Shown here one piece after another: positions 1-8,549 of a stretch of 64,000 nucleotides of DNA. Position 1 is the stretch's first letter, and each line of letters opens with the position of its first letter. Under the pieces are notes generated by a model. It was not told the origin of the DNA, made no database searches, and saw only the letters and a list, made by a program, of their open reading frames with translations. Source of the stretch: JAZDRH01 sp047470865 (GTDB taxonomy: Bacteria > Pseudomonadota > Gammaproteobacteria > Pseudomonadales > Pseudomonadaceae); contig NZ_JAZDRH010000002.1 in the NCBI RefSeq assembly GCF_047470865.1, forward strand, positions 1 to 64,000. The letters are read 5' to 3'. Position numbers and translations under genes: made by a program.

Positions 1-58
1 GCATGTGTTAGGCCTGCCGCCAGCGTTCAATCTGAGCCATGATCAAACTCTTCAGTTA
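1..58 (-). rRNA. rrs: 16S ribosomal RNA, 5' end only
   Basis: Read on the minus strand, this is the start of a bacterial small-subunit rRNA: the universal 27F primer site (AGAGTTTGATCATGGCTCAG) is followed by the helix-1 region and the usual continuation toward AACACATGC. The mature 5' end is placed at about 58 by aligning five bases before GAAGAG, as in E. coli. Only the first 58 bases are inside the window; the gene continues beyond position 1. Its leader, boxA and two promoters lie just upstream, at 59-432. Confidence 0.97.
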
Positions 59-199
59 AATCTTGTGAAGCTAAAAGCTTCTAATTTTGGCTCAGCAATC
101 TAAATAAACTCTTGTGAATTCACAGAGTTACTTGTGTTGCTGATAAATCTTGCGATCCTCAGTCTTTCTACACAAGCACCCACACGAATTGCTTGATTC

Positions 200-214
200 A
201 ATTTTTAAAGAACT
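200..214 (-). promoter_or_regulatory. rRNA leader boxA antitermination site
   Basis: On the minus strand the leader reads GTTCTTTAAAAATT, matching the boxA antitermination element seen before 16S genes (E. coli GCTCTTTAACAATTT). The following leader, with the run CAAGCAATTCGTGTGGG, is typical of pseudomonad rRNA leaders. boxA is where NusB/S10 load to make the rRNA transcript resistant to Rho. The call rests on sequence similarity and its position about 140 bases before the 16S start. Confidence 0.8.
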
Positions 215-252
215 GTGATTAAGACAACTCGTCGTCTCAATCGAGGCTGCGT

Positions 253-280
253 ATCTTACAGCAACCTAACTTAGTGTCAA
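253..280 (-). promoter_or_regulatory. rRNA operon promoter P2 (sigma70)
   Basis: On the minus strand a perfect -35 TTGACA (275-280) is followed by a 16-base spacer and a -10 TAAGAT (253-258). A GC-containing discriminator follows, as expected of a growth-rate-controlled rRNA promoter. It is the 16S-proximal member of a tandem pair. Confidence 0.85.
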
Positions 281-380
281 GGATTATTTTAAACTTTCGT
301 TTAACTTCTTTGTGAAGTAAAAACCCTTGAAACTTCAACAAGATCAACCGTTTAACCTGCTACCCTGTTGGTGGACGCGC

Positions 381-408
381 ATTCTACAGCACGCCCATTC
401 ATTGTCAA
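381..408 (-). promoter_or_regulatory. rRNA operon promoter P1 (sigma70) with UP-like tract
   Basis: On the minus strand a perfect -35 TTGACA (403-408) is separated by 16 bases from a -10 TAGAAT (381-386), followed by a GC-rich discriminator. Directly upstream lies a run of A/T (409-432) that could act as an UP element. That run overlaps the last codons of pssA, so the promoter starts only about 20 bases after the pssA stop with no terminator between them. Confidence 0.87.
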
Positions 409-426
409 CAATTAATTTAAAAAAGA

Positions 427-1272
427 TTAAACTTTTTTCGTCTTACGTCTTCTACGCGCACGCTCTACTAAATAAAGCGGTCCTGATAAGGCGTAACAGA
501 AGAAAACTATAAAGAGCACACGTGGCGTATCCATAGAAAGAATGGAAATCGCCAGCACTACGATTAAGATAACAACAAAGGGCACCCGCTCTTTAAAGTT
601 AAAATCTTTAAAGCTGTAGTATTTGACATTACTCACCATAGCCAAACCAGCTGCCGCCACTAAGCCTGCAAAGAAGATTGTTAATATGACGGGAATTTGC
701 TCTCCTGCAAAGCCTGACTTTGCATCAAACACTACTACCGCCCAAACACAGCCTGCCACCACGCCTGCCGCCGCTGGTGATGCCAAACCAACAAACCAAC
801 GCTTATCCACCTTGCCAATTTGCGTATTAAAGCGCGCTAAACGCAGTGCAGCACAAGCTGCATAAATAAAGGAAATACTTAAGCCAATATTACCTAAAGT
901 ATGCAATACCCATTGATGCGCCAAAAGTGCAGGGGCCAAACCGAAAGCCACCATATCAGCCAAAGAGTCATACTCTGCACCAAATGCGCTTTGCGTATTG
1001 GTCATGCGTGCAACACGCCCATCAAGCCCATCCATCAACATGGCAATAAAGATAGCAGCCGAGGCTGAAGTAAAGTCACCTTTAATAGCGCAAATAATTG
1101 CGTAAAAGCCGACAAACAAATTAGCGGTAGTGAAAAGATTAGGTAATAGATAGACACCGCGATGCCGCACCTTTTTACCCTCTTCGTCATGCCCTTCTTC
1201 TATGTGCTCATCCACAAATGGCACATTCTCTACCCCCGATACTTTTCCGTTTTCTTCGGGACTATTTGACAT
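427..1272 (-). CDS. pssA: CDP-diacylglycerol--serine O-phosphatidyltransferase
   Basis: A 281-residue inner-membrane enzyme that joins CDP-diacylglycerol and serine to make phosphatidylserine, the precursor of phosphatidylethanolamine. The CDP-alcohol phosphotransferase signature is visible near residues 80-107: MDGLDGRVAR followed by an EYDSLADM segment, giving the D-G-x2-A-R and G-x3-D-x3-D metal-binding residues. Several hydrophobic helices flank it. The N-terminal ~35 residues are charged and the C-terminus is an arginine/lysine tail (RARRRRKTKK). An AAGGTG ribosome site precedes the ATG. It follows ilvC on the same strand, as in Pseudomonas, and runs straight into the rRNA promoters. Confidence 0.95.
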   Translation of the reverse strand: MSNSPEENGKVSGVENVPFVDEHIEEGHDEEGKKVRHRGVYLLPNLFTTANLFVGFYAIICAIKGDFTSASAAIFIAMLMDGLDGRVARMTNTQSAFGAEYDSLADMVAFGLAPALLAHQWVLHTLGNIGLSISFIYAACAALRLARFNTQIGKVDKRWFVGLASPAAAGVVAGCVWAVVVFDAKSGFAGEQIPVILTIFFAGLVAAAGLAMVSNVKYYSFKDFNFKERVPFVVILIVVLAISILSMDTPRVLFIVFFCYALSGPLYLVERARRRRKTKKV

Positions 1273-1354
1273 AAATACACCTTAACTAAATAGAAATGCT
1301 TGGCTTATTGTAAGACTCATTGACCCTTTTGTACTAGATTAGTGCAATAGAAAC

Positions 1355-1384
1355 AAAAAAGCGCAGCCGAAGCTGCGCTTTTTG
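1355..1384 (-). terminator. Rho-independent terminator after ilvC
   Basis: A perfect 7-bp stem GCGCAGC / GCTGCGC (1361-1367 and 1372-1378) with a 4-base loop is flanked by A and T runs. On the minus strand it ends in a T tract. It separates ilvC from pssA, so pssA probably has its own promoter between 1273 and 1355. Confidence 0.85.
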
Positions 1385-1400
1385 TGATACTGAGCAATGA

Positions 1401-2417
1401 TTAGTTTTTGCTCTTATCCACGATTTTGTTAGCGGCAATCCACGGCATCATTGCACGCAGTTTCTCGCCAATAATCTCAATACCATGAGCCGCATTATTA
1501 CGACGATAGGCTGTCATTGATGGATAGTTAGCAGCACCCTCTGTAATAAACATTTTCGCGTATTCGCCATTTTGAATGCGTTTTAGTGCATTACGCATAG
1601 CTTGACGTGACTCTTCGTTAATTACTTCTGGGCCTGTTACATACTCACCATACTCTGCGTTATTAGAGATAGAGTAGTTCATATTGGCAATGCCGCCTTC
1701 GAACATCAGGTCTACAATTAGTTTAAGCTCATGCAAGCACTCAAAATAAGCCATTTCTGGTGCATAACCGGCTTCTACTAAGGTGTCGTAACCAGCTTTA
1801 ACTAACTCTACACAACCACCGCAAAGTACAGCTTGCTCACCAAATAGGTCAGTTTCAGTTTCGTCTTTAAAAGTAGTTTCAATAATGCCTGTACGTCCAC
1901 CACCTACGCCGCTAGCATAAGAAAGCGCAACATTTTTTGCGTTGCCTGATGCATCTTGGTAAATAGCGATAAGGTCTGGAATACCACCGCCTTTTACAAA
2001 CTCAGAACGTACAGTATGGCCTGGTGCTTTAGGCGCAATCATGATTACGTCTAAGTCTGCACGAGGTACAACTTGGTTGTACAGAATGGAGAATCCATGA
2101 GCAAAAGCTAAGGTTGCGCCTTTTTTCAAGTTTGGTTCTAGCTCTTCACGGTATAGCTGACCTTGAAACTCATCTGGGGTTAAGATCATTACTAAATCAG
2201 CTTGCTTAACAGCATCAGCAACGCTCATTACCTTTAAGCCATGTGCTTCTGCTTTTTTTACAGAAGATGAGTTAGTACGCAGACCAACAACAACATCTAC
2301 ACCTGAGTCTTTTAGGTTGCATGCATGGGCATGACCTTGTGAACCGTAACCGATAACGGCTACTTTCTTACTTTGAATGATAGAGAGATCGCAATCTTTA
2401 TCATAATAAACTTTCAT
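1401..2417 (-). CDS. ilvC: Ketol-acid reductoisomerase (NADP+)
   Basis: A 338-residue class I enzyme that converts acetolactate and acetohydroxybutyrate to the dihydroxy acids of valine and isoleucine synthesis. The N-terminal Rossmann nucleotide-binding motif GYGSQGHAHACNL is clear near residues 23-35. The C-terminal knotted domain carries the Mg-binding DLFGEQAVLCGG and ECLHELKLIVDLM stretches. Length matches the short bacterial class. The ATG has a good AGGAG site (TAGGAGTGTTCC before it). It lies 43 bases after ilvH, in the same order as Pseudomonas ilvI-ilvH-ilvC. Confidence 0.98.
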   Translation of the reverse strand: MKVYYDKDCDLSIIQSKKVAVIGYGSQGHAHACNLKDSGVDVVVGLRTNSSSVKKAEAHGLKVMSVADAVKQADLVMILTPDEFQGQLYREELEPNLKKGATLAFAHGFSILYNQVVPRADLDVIMIAPKAPGHTVRSEFVKGGGIPDLIAIYQDASGNAKNVALSYASGVGGGRTGIIETTFKDETETDLFGEQAVLCGGCVELVKAGYDTLVEAGYAPEMAYFECLHELKLIVDLMFEGGIANMNYSISNNAEYGEYVTGPEVINEESRQAMRNALKRIQNGEYAKMFITEGAANYPSMTAYRRNNAAHGIEIIGEKLRAMMPWIAANKIVDKSKN

Positions 2418-2460
2418 GGAACACTCCTAAATTAAGCGCTTTGCGCTCTTATTTTAACTA

Positions 2461-2952
2461 TTACAGACTCAGTACTTTATCGCCGCGCGCAATACCTGTT
2501 ACACCACTACGTACAACCTCAACCACTGAAGCTGCTCCAATGGCTTGGATAAAGCTATCAAGTTTGTCCGATGTACCTGTTAACTGTACGGTATAAACGC
2601 TTGGTGTCACGTCAACAATTTGCCCACGAAAGATATCCGCTGTTCGCTTAATCTCTGCACGCTGTGAGCCATTTGCTTTAATTTTGATCAGCATAAGCTC
2701 ACGTTCAACGTGAGCACTTTCTGACAAATCAACTAACTTAACCACCTCAATTAATTTATTAAGGTTTTTCGTGATTTGCTCAATCACTTCTTCACGGCCA
2801 ATAGTAGTCAACGTCAAACGTGATAACGTTGGATCTTCTGTCGCCGCTACGGTTAAGCTTTCAATGTTATAGTTGCGCTGAGAAAACAAACCTACAACTC
2901 GAGACAATGCGCCCGGCTCGTTTTCCATCAACAAAGAAATAATATGTCTCAT
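2461..2952 (-). CDS. ilvH: Acetolactate synthase small (regulatory) subunit
   Basis: A 163-residue regulatory subunit of acetohydroxyacid synthase, giving valine feedback control to IlvI. It begins with the hallmark MRHIISLLMENEPGALSRV ACT domain and has a second ACT-like half. An upstream in-frame start would add ten residues (MAEQNGAYLT), but the family normally starts at MRH. That ATG at 2952 sits 2 bases after the ilvI stop with a GGAG about 10 bases ahead, so it is preferred here. It is co-transcribed with ilvI and probably translationally coupled to it. Confidence 0.96.
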   Translation of the reverse strand: MRHIISLLMENEPGALSRVVGLFSQRNYNIESLTVAATEDPTLSRLTLTTIGREEVIEQITKNLNKLIEVVKLVDLSESAHVERELMLIKIKANGSQRAEIKRTADIFRGQIVDVTPSVYTVQLTGTSDKLDSFIQAIGAASVVEVVRSGVTGIARGDKVLSL

Positions 2953-2954
2953 GG

Positions 2955-4679
2955 TTAGGTACGCTCCGTTTTGCTCAGCCACATGTCGCGCATGGCGCCA
3001 CCACTAATTTGCATTGGATACACATGCTCACTAGTGTCAACCTGAATGTCTAAGAACACCAAACGGTCTTTCATTGCAAAAGCTTTTTCCATTGCAGGTT
3101 TTAAGTCTTCTAATTTAGTGACCTTAATTCCCACATGACCATAGGCTTCCACCAAACGCATGAAATCTGGTAACGATTCCATATACGACTGTGAATGTCG
3201 ACCACCATAATTCATGTCTTGCCATTGACGAACCATGCCTAGTACGCCGTTGTTCAAGTTAATAATCTTCACTGGCAGACCATACTGCAAACAGGTTGAT
3301 AGTTCCTGAATATTCATCTGGATACTACCTTCACCGGTAACACAGGCTACGTCATCGTCAGGGAAGTTAAGCTTCACACCCATTGCTGCTGGAAACCCAA
3401 ATCCCATAGTGCCTAAGCCACCTGAGTTAATCCAACGGTTAGGCTTGTTAAAACGGTAATATTGGGCAGCAAACATTTGGTGTTGACCAACATCTGAAGT
3501 AACAAAAGCATTACCTTTAGTAACTTCACATAATACTTCAACAGCTTTTTGCGGCTTAATAACCACGCCATCCCCTTCGTTATAAGGGAACATTTTGCGG
3601 TTACCGCGCCACTCTTCAATTTGCTTCCACCAACTAGCAATAGCGTCTTTATTTTGCTTATCAGCTTCTTCTTTAACTACTGATAGCATTTCTGTTAGCA
3701 CGTTATGCACAGGCCCTACAATAGGAATGTCGGCCTTGATGGTTTTTGAAATCGAAGCAGGGTCAATATCAATATGAATAATTTTCGCATTCGGGCAGAA
3801 TTTGGTAGCACCATTGATCACACGATCATCAAAACGGGCGCCCACGGCAAAAACCACATCACTATGATGCATAGTGACGTTAGCCTGATAACTGCCATGC
3901 ATACCTAACATACCTAAAAACTGACGATCATCGCCAGGATATCCACCCAAGCCCATTAAGGTATTGGTTACAGGCAAATTAAGTAGTTTAGCTATTTGCG
4001 TTAAAGGCTCGGCTGCTCCCCCCATAATTACACCGCCACCTGAGTACAACACAGGGCGTTTAGCAGCGATTAAGAGCTCAACCGCTTTGCGAATTTGCCC
4101 TGAATGCCCACGCGTGGGCGGCGAATAAGAACGCATTTTTACTTTGCTTGGATACTCATAAGGATATTTATTAACGGGATTCGTCATATCCTTAGGAACA
4201 TCAATCACTACTGGGCCAGGACGACCTGATTCGGCAATGTAAAAAGCTTTCTTAATAACTTCTGGAATTTCAGCAGGGTCTTTAACAATAAAACTATGTT
4301 TCACAATTGGACGTGAAATACCAATCATGTCTGTTTCTTGGAATGCATCGCTACCTACAAGGTGTGAAGGGACCTGCCCAGAAATCACCACCATCGGAAT
4401 AGAGTCCATAAAGGCCGTTGCAATGCCTGTAATAGCATTGGTTGCACCTGGACCTGAAGTAACGAATACGACTCCCGCTTTACCGGTTGCACGAGCATAG
4501 CCATCAGCCATATGCGTGGCTGCTTGCTCATGACGGACGAGGACGTGCGTAATCTCTGGCTCTTTAAATAGAGCATCATAGATATGTAATACGGCCCCGC
4601 CGGGATAACCGTAGATATATTTAACGCCTTGATCGCGCAGCGAGCGGATTACCATTTCCGCGCCTGATAAAAGTTCCAC
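2955..4679 (-). CDS. ilvI: Acetolactate synthase large (catalytic) subunit
   Basis: A 574-residue thiamine-diphosphate enzyme that condenses pyruvate with pyruvate or 2-oxobutyrate, the first common step of branched-chain amino-acid synthesis. The N-terminal YIYGYPGGAVLHIYDAL and the catalytic glutamate in VRHEQAATHMADGYARA are visible, as is the C-terminal ThDP-binding GEGSIQMNIQELST followed by NNGVLGMVRQWQ. The start codon is GTG with an AGAGG site about 8 bases upstream; the same MELLSG N-terminus is usual in Pseudomonas. A leader of about 250 bases precedes it. Confidence 0.98.
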   Translation of the reverse strand: MELLSGAEMVIRSLRDQGVKYIYGYPGGAVLHIYDALFKEPEITHVLVRHEQAATHMADGYARATGKAGVVFVTSGPGATNAITGIATAFMDSIPMVVISGQVPSHLVGSDAFQETDMIGISRPIVKHSFIVKDPAEIPEVIKKAFYIAESGRPGPVVIDVPKDMTNPVNKYPYEYPSKVKMRSYSPPTRGHSGQIRKAVELLIAAKRPVLYSGGGVIMGGAAEPLTQIAKLLNLPVTNTLMGLGGYPGDDRQFLGMLGMHGSYQANVTMHHSDVVFAVGARFDDRVINGATKFCPNAKIIHIDIDPASISKTIKADIPIVGPVHNVLTEMLSVVKEEADKQNKDAIASWWKQIEEWRGNRKMFPYNEGDGVVIKPQKAVEVLCEVTKGNAFVTSDVGQHQMFAAQYYRFNKPNRWINSGGLGTMGFGFPAAMGVKLNFPDDDVACVTGEGSIQMNIQELSTCLQYGLPVKIINLNNGVLGMVRQWQDMNYGGRHSQSYMESLPDFMRLVEAYGHVGIKVTKLEDLKPAMEKAFAMKDRLVFLDIQVDTSEHVYPMQISGGAMRDMWLSKTERT

Positions 4680-4930
4680 TGTTCACACCTCTAAAACGCC
4701 AGAATATTGCTCATCAAGCAATCTGTTTAGGTTACTGCTAGTTCAAATTATGAGCGACTGTGGTCGCCGGCAACTTAGCCTCTTGTTCTGAACAACGCAG
4801 TAGCGGGAGCTAACTGTGCTTCCCTAACCCAGTGCGAGGTAACGCGAGAAGGGCCTAGCGGGCGGCGCGGGTACGCACCATTTTTCGAACTACTGCGAGA
4901 GCCTTTGTGAAGCTGCATCACAGTGAAGGT
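4680..4930 (-). promoter_or_regulatory. Long GC-rich leader of ilvI, candidate attenuator
   Basis: This untranslated stretch before ilvI is much richer in G and C around 4790-4880 than the flanking DNA and contains several short inverted repeats: GCGAC/GTCGC near 4755-4766, TTGTTC/GAACAA near 4783-4794, and ATTGCT/AGCAAT close to ilvI. It also encodes short open frames, a 47-codon one from 4918 to 4775 and an 8-codon one from 4881 to 4855. No classic run of Ile/Val/Leu codons and no T-rich terminator was found. The role as an attenuator or regulatory RNA is inference from length, composition and position. Confidence 0.5.
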
Positions 4931-4934
4931 CTGA

Positions 4935-4962
4935 TTGTTATTATTAAGCGCCTACAAGTCAA
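4935..4962 (-). promoter_or_regulatory. Candidate ilvI operon promoter
   Basis: On the minus strand a -35-like TTGACT (4957-4962) is followed after 16 bases by TAACAA (4935-4940), a weak -10. If used, the transcript would start near 4928, about 250 bases before the ilvI GTG. An A/T run (AAAAAAAAGC complement) lies upstream. The 4970-5130 stretch beyond it is plain AT-rich DNA with no other feature recognised. Confidence 0.45.
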
Positions 4963-5132
4963 GAAAAAAAAGCTTAAAAATTCTATATTTAACGCAAAAC
5001 ACAAAGAAAAATAGCGCAAAACCTGTATTTTTATAGTTAAAAATTACAAATTTTACGCTATTTCGGCAATTTTATTTCAGTTTTATTCACTAAGCGCTAT
5101 TCGCTTGCGAAATACACTTTTTATCGACTGGC

Positions 5133-6482
5133 TTAATCTCGTCCAGCAATCATCATCTGCTCTAGCAATACAGATCCAGTACAAACTGAGGAGCGTCGCT
5201 CTAGATCACAGCCAACATCAACAATAGATTTAAACATATCACGCAAATTACCTGCAATGGTAACTTCTTCTACAGGAAATTGAATTTCCCCATTCTCGAC
5301 CCAAAAACCAGAAGCTCCTCTTGAGTAGTCACCTGTTACCATGTTAATTCCCTGCCCCATTAACTCTGTGACTAATAATCCACGGCCCATTTTCTTGATA
5401 ATCTGGGTTTGATCAAGCTCACCATGAGTAACAAAAAGATTGCGTGCGCCGCCAGCGTTAGCGGTGCTTGGCATACCTAGTTTGCGTCCAGAATAAGTGC
5501 TGAGCATGTAGTTTACTAACTGCCCTTTTTCGATAAAATCTTTATCGTAGGTTGCCAGACCATCACCATCAAAGGCGCAGCTTGATAATCCACCGATTAA
5601 TTGAGGTCGTTCATATAAACTTAACCACTGCGGAAATAGTGACTGTCCAAGCGCATCCAACAAAAAGGAGGACTTGCGATACAGGCTACCACCTGAAATA
5701 GCTTGTAGAAAATGGCCAAACAAGCCTGCCGCTACGTTAGCTGAAAACATAACTGGTGCTTTGCAGGTGGTAACAGGACGCGCACCTAAGCGCGCCACTG
5801 TTCGTTGCGCTGCCTGCTGCCCAATACGTTGAGGACTCATTAGTTGGGCCGCATCGCGTGCATAATCATACCAATAATCACGCTGCATCTGCCCTTGTTG
5901 CTGAGCAATAACCACACAGCTTAAGCTATGTTGTGTACCTGCTTGTCCTGCAATTAAACCATGGCTGTTACCATAGACTGCACAGCTTGAATGGCTATTT
6001 AAGCTGGCTCCTTCGCTGTTGCTAATACGGGCATCAAATGCCAAAGCCGCCTGCTCACAAAGCTGTGCTTGTTCAATAGCCTGCTCTGGTGAAATATTCC
6101 ATGGATGCCATAAGTCCAACTCAGGAAATTGCGTTGCCATAAGGCTAGCATCTGCCAAACCAGAATACTCATCCTCAGACGCATGACGCGCAATAGCTAG
6201 AGCGGCGGCCACTGTCTCTTTAATGGCTTGCGCATCAGTACTGCTAGTGCTAGCCGAGCCTTTACGCCGTCCATCATATAGGGTGATCCCAAAACCTTGA
6301 TCGCGATTAAACTCAACGGTTTCTACTTCGCCTTGGCGTACACTTGTAGATAATCCTTGACTAAGAGAGACAGACACCTCGCAGGCACTTGCCCCTTGTT
6401 TTTTTGCCTGATCAAGAACTTCTTGAACTTTAGTTTGTAAGCCTAATAAGGCTTGCGGCCCCACTGTTTGTACTTCATGCAT
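5133..6482 (-). CDS. pmbA: Metalloprotease-like TldE/PmbA
   Basis: A 449-residue member of the TldD/PmbA (modulator of DNA gyrase) family. TldE pairs with TldD to process peptides such as microcin precursors and to degrade unfolded peptides; TldE lacks the metal-binding HExxH and none is seen here. Family landmarks include SVRQGEVETVEFNRDQG near residue 50 and the C-terminal TGDYSRGASGFWVENGEI. The ATG has a GGAG site 7 bases upstream. It diverges from yjgA and lies about 625 bases from the tldD stop, the arrangement found in pseudomonads. Confidence 0.95.
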   Translation of the reverse strand: MHEVQTVGPQALLGLQTKVQEVLDQAKKQGASACEVSVSLSQGLSTSVRQGEVETVEFNRDQGFGITLYDGRRKGSASTSSTDAQAIKETVAAALAIARHASEDEYSGLADASLMATQFPELDLWHPWNISPEQAIEQAQLCEQAALAFDARISNSEGASLNSHSSCAVYGNSHGLIAGQAGTQHSLSCVVIAQQQGQMQRDYWYDYARDAAQLMSPQRIGQQAAQRTVARLGARPVTTCKAPVMFSANVAAGLFGHFLQAISGGSLYRKSSFLLDALGQSLFPQWLSLYERPQLIGGLSSCAFDGDGLATYDKDFIEKGQLVNYMLSTYSGRKLGMPSTANAGGARNLFVTHGELDQTQIIKKMGRGLLVTELMGQGINMVTGDYSRGASGFWVENGEIQFPVEEVTIAGNLRDMFKSIVDVGCDLERRSSVCTGSVLLEQMMIAGRD

Positions 6483-6504
6483 AATTAAACTCCAAAGCTT
6501 GTTT

Positions 6505-6532
6505 TTGTCACACTAGCAAGCTCTGTTATGAT
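6505..6532 (+). promoter_or_regulatory. Candidate yjgA promoter
   Basis: A TTGTCA (6505-6510) and a TATGAT (6527-6532) are separated by 16 bases, about 27 bases before the yjgA start. It lies in the 76-base divergent gap between pmbA and yjgA. Confidence 0.6.
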
Positions 6533-6558
6533 GGCGACAAAATTGCTAGGTATTTTCC

Positions 6559-7077
6559 ATGTCTGACATCATCGACGATGAATTTGAAGAAAAAAGCAAA
6601 TCGCAAGTAAAACGCGAAATGCTTGAGTTACAAGAGCTAGGTCTACGTTTATCGGCTATGAAACCAGAGCTTTTAGATAAACTTCCACTTAGCAATATGC
6701 TACGTAAAGCCTTAGATGATACGGCCAAACACACCAGCCCTATTGCCCGCAAACGCCATAAGCAATACTTAGGCAAGCTACTGCGCGGTCACGATTTAGA
6801 AACTATTATGCAACCTGTACGTTTGGCGGATACTAATAGCCGTGAGTACAATGAACGTTTTCATAATCTTGAGCGCTGGCGTGATCGTTTAATTGAGCAA
6901 GGCGATGAGGCATTAAATGCTTTTGTTGCACTTTACTCAGAAACCGATATCCAACATCTACGCAGCTTAATTCGCCATGCTCAACATGAGCTAAAACAAA
7001 ACAAAGCGCCTACAGCAGCGCGTAAAATCTTCAAATACATTCGCGAACTCGATGAAGTTCAACGTGGTTTAAAATAA
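6559..7077 (+). CDS. darP: Ribosome-associated protein YjgA/DarP (DUF615)
   Basis: A 172-residue soluble, highly charged helical protein of the DUF615/YjgA family, which associates with the 50S subunit and helps its late assembly. The N-terminus is acidic (SDIIDDEFEEKSKSQVKRE) and the body has the usual LRSLIRHAQHELKQNKAPTAARKIFKYIREL ending (split here only by description: LRSLIRHAQHEL, then APTAARKIFKYIREL). The length fits the family. It lies between pmbA and tldD, a conserved pseudomonad context, and ends at a shared bidirectional terminator. Confidence 0.93.
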   Translation: MSDIIDDEFEEKSKSQVKREMLELQELGLRLSAMKPELLDKLPLSNMLRKALDDTAKHTSPIARKRHKQYLGKLLRGHDLETIMQPVRLADTNSREYNERFHNLERWRDRLIEQGDEALNAFVALYSETDIQHLRSLIRHAQHELKQNKAPTAARKIFKYIRELDEVQRGLK

Positions 7078-7084
7078 CGTTTTT

Positions 7085-7108
7085 AAAGCTCGCCTTAGCG
7101 AGCTTTTT
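7085..7108. terminator. Bidirectional terminator between yjgA and tldD
   Basis: A 9-bp stem AAAGCTCGC / GCGAGCTTT (7085-7093, 7098-7106) with a 4-base loop and flanking T runs on both strands. It sits between convergent genes and its right arm touches the TAA of tldD. Confidence 0.87.
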
Positions 7109-8549
7109 ATTGAGCGGTACCGCCCACTGTAATGGCATCTAGCTTCAATGTAGGCTGACCTACACCAACAGGCACAGACTGCCCTGCTTTACCACACATG
7201 CCTATACCTGGATCGAGCTGTAAGTCATGACCTACCATAGATACTTGAGCCATAGCTTCCGGTCCGTTTCCTATCAGTGTTGCGCCTTTAACAGGTGCTG
7301 TAATTTTGCCATTTTCTATTAAGTAAGCTTCGCTGGTAGAGAAGACAAATTTGCCACTGGTAATATCGACTTGGCCACCACCTAGACTGGCACAGTACAA
7401 GCCTTTTTTAACAGAGCGGATAATTTCCTCTGGATCGCTTTGGCCTGCCAGCATATAAGTATTGGTCATGCGGGGCATAGGCAAATGCGCATAGGATTCT
7501 CGACGACCATTGCCAGTACTGGCTAGGCCCATTAGGCGTGCGTTAGTTTTATCTTGCATATAGCCGCGCAAAATACCTTTTTCAATCAGCGTAGTGCATT
7601 GTGTTGCAGTGCCTTCATCATCAATTGATAAGGAACCACGGCGATGCTCCAAAGTACCATCATCGACAATAGTACAAAGCGTTGAAGCAACCTGTTCGCC
7701 AATGCGTCCACTGTAGGCGGAGCTGCCTTTGCGGTTAAAATCACCTTCAAGCCCATGACCTACTGCTTCATGCAGTAAAACGCCACTCCAACCTGGACCC
7801 AAAACCACGGGCAACGTGCCTGCCGGCGCATCAATAGCTTCTAGATTGACTAAGGCTTGGCGCACGGCTTCACGGGCATAACTCATGACACGATCATGCT
7901 CTAAAAAGTAGCTATAATCACGCCGTCCACCTCCGCCTGAGCTACCACGTTCACGTCGTCCATTTTGCTCAACAATCACACTGACATTAAAGCGAATTTG
8001 TGGGCGAATATCTGCAGCCAAGCTGCCATCCATTGCGGCTACTAAGATATGTTCCCATGAGCCCACTAGGCTAAGACTTACTTGTACAATACGTGGATCT
8101 AAGGCACGCGTTGCTAAGTCAACTTGCTTGAGCAAAGCCACTTTATCTTCACGACTCATAACATCAACGGGATTAGTCGCTGGATACAGCGCATTGGCTT
8201 CAACCGCACTAAATACCTGTACCTTGCCTTGCTGGCCGGCTTGGGAAATACTGCGTGCGGCCGTTGCAGCCTGTAATAACGCACTTTGATTAATATTATT
8301 GCTGTACGCAAAACCTGTTTTCTCGCCTGTTTGGGCGCGCACACCAACGCCTTGATCTAAATTAAAGCTACCTTCTTTAACAATGCCGTCTTCTAATACC
8401 CAGGCTTCGCTTAGGCGGCGCTGAAAATAGAGATCAGCGGCATCAATACCAGGTCCTGCTAACTGGGCCAAAATAGGATTAAGCTGTTCAAGGCTTAATC
8501 CATTTACAGCTAACAGTTGCTCACTTACCTGCGTTAGGCACTCTGTCAT
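7107..8549 (-). CDS. tldD: Metalloprotease TldD
   Basis: A 480-residue zinc protease subunit that works with TldE/PmbA. The catalytic metal site HEAVGHGLEGD is intact around residue 265, giving the HExxxH variant typical of TldD, and the downstream MCGKAGQSVPVGVGQPTL close to the C-terminus is characteristic. The start ATG overlaps the stop of the upstream nitrilase gene by one base (TAATG), so the two are translationally coupled. TldD and PmbA are both present, giving a complete heterodimer, though encoded in separate transcripts. Confidence 0.97.
   Translation of the reverse strand: MTECLTQVSEQLLAVNGLSLEQLNPILAQLAGPGIDAADLYFQRRLSEAWVLEDGIVKEGSFNLDQGVGVRAQTGEKTGFAYSNNINQSALLQAATAARSISQAGQQGKVQVFSAVEANALYPATNPVDVMSREDKVALLKQVDLATRALDPRIVQVSLSLVGSWEHILVAAMDGSLAADIRPQIRFNVSVIVEQNGRRERGSSGGGGRRDYSYFLEHDRVMSYAREAVRQALVNLEAIDAPAGTLPVVLGPGWSGVLLHEAVGHGLEGDFNRKGSSAYSGRIGEQVASTLCTIVDDGTLEHRRGSLSIDDEGTATQCTTLIEKGILRGYMQDKTNARLMGLASTGNGRRESYAHLPMPRMTNTYMLAGQSDPEEIIRSVKKGLYCASLGGGQVDITSGKFVFSTSEAYLIENGKITAPVKGATLIGNGPEAMAQVSMVGHDLQLDPGIGMCGKAGQSVPVGVGQPTLKLDAITVGGTAQ

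Noticed and set aside
4855..4918. 47-codon and 8-codon frames in the ilvI leader as real protein genes
   Set aside because: No ribosome site, odd composition, and no Ile/Val/Leu run; they are noted only as part of the leader finding.
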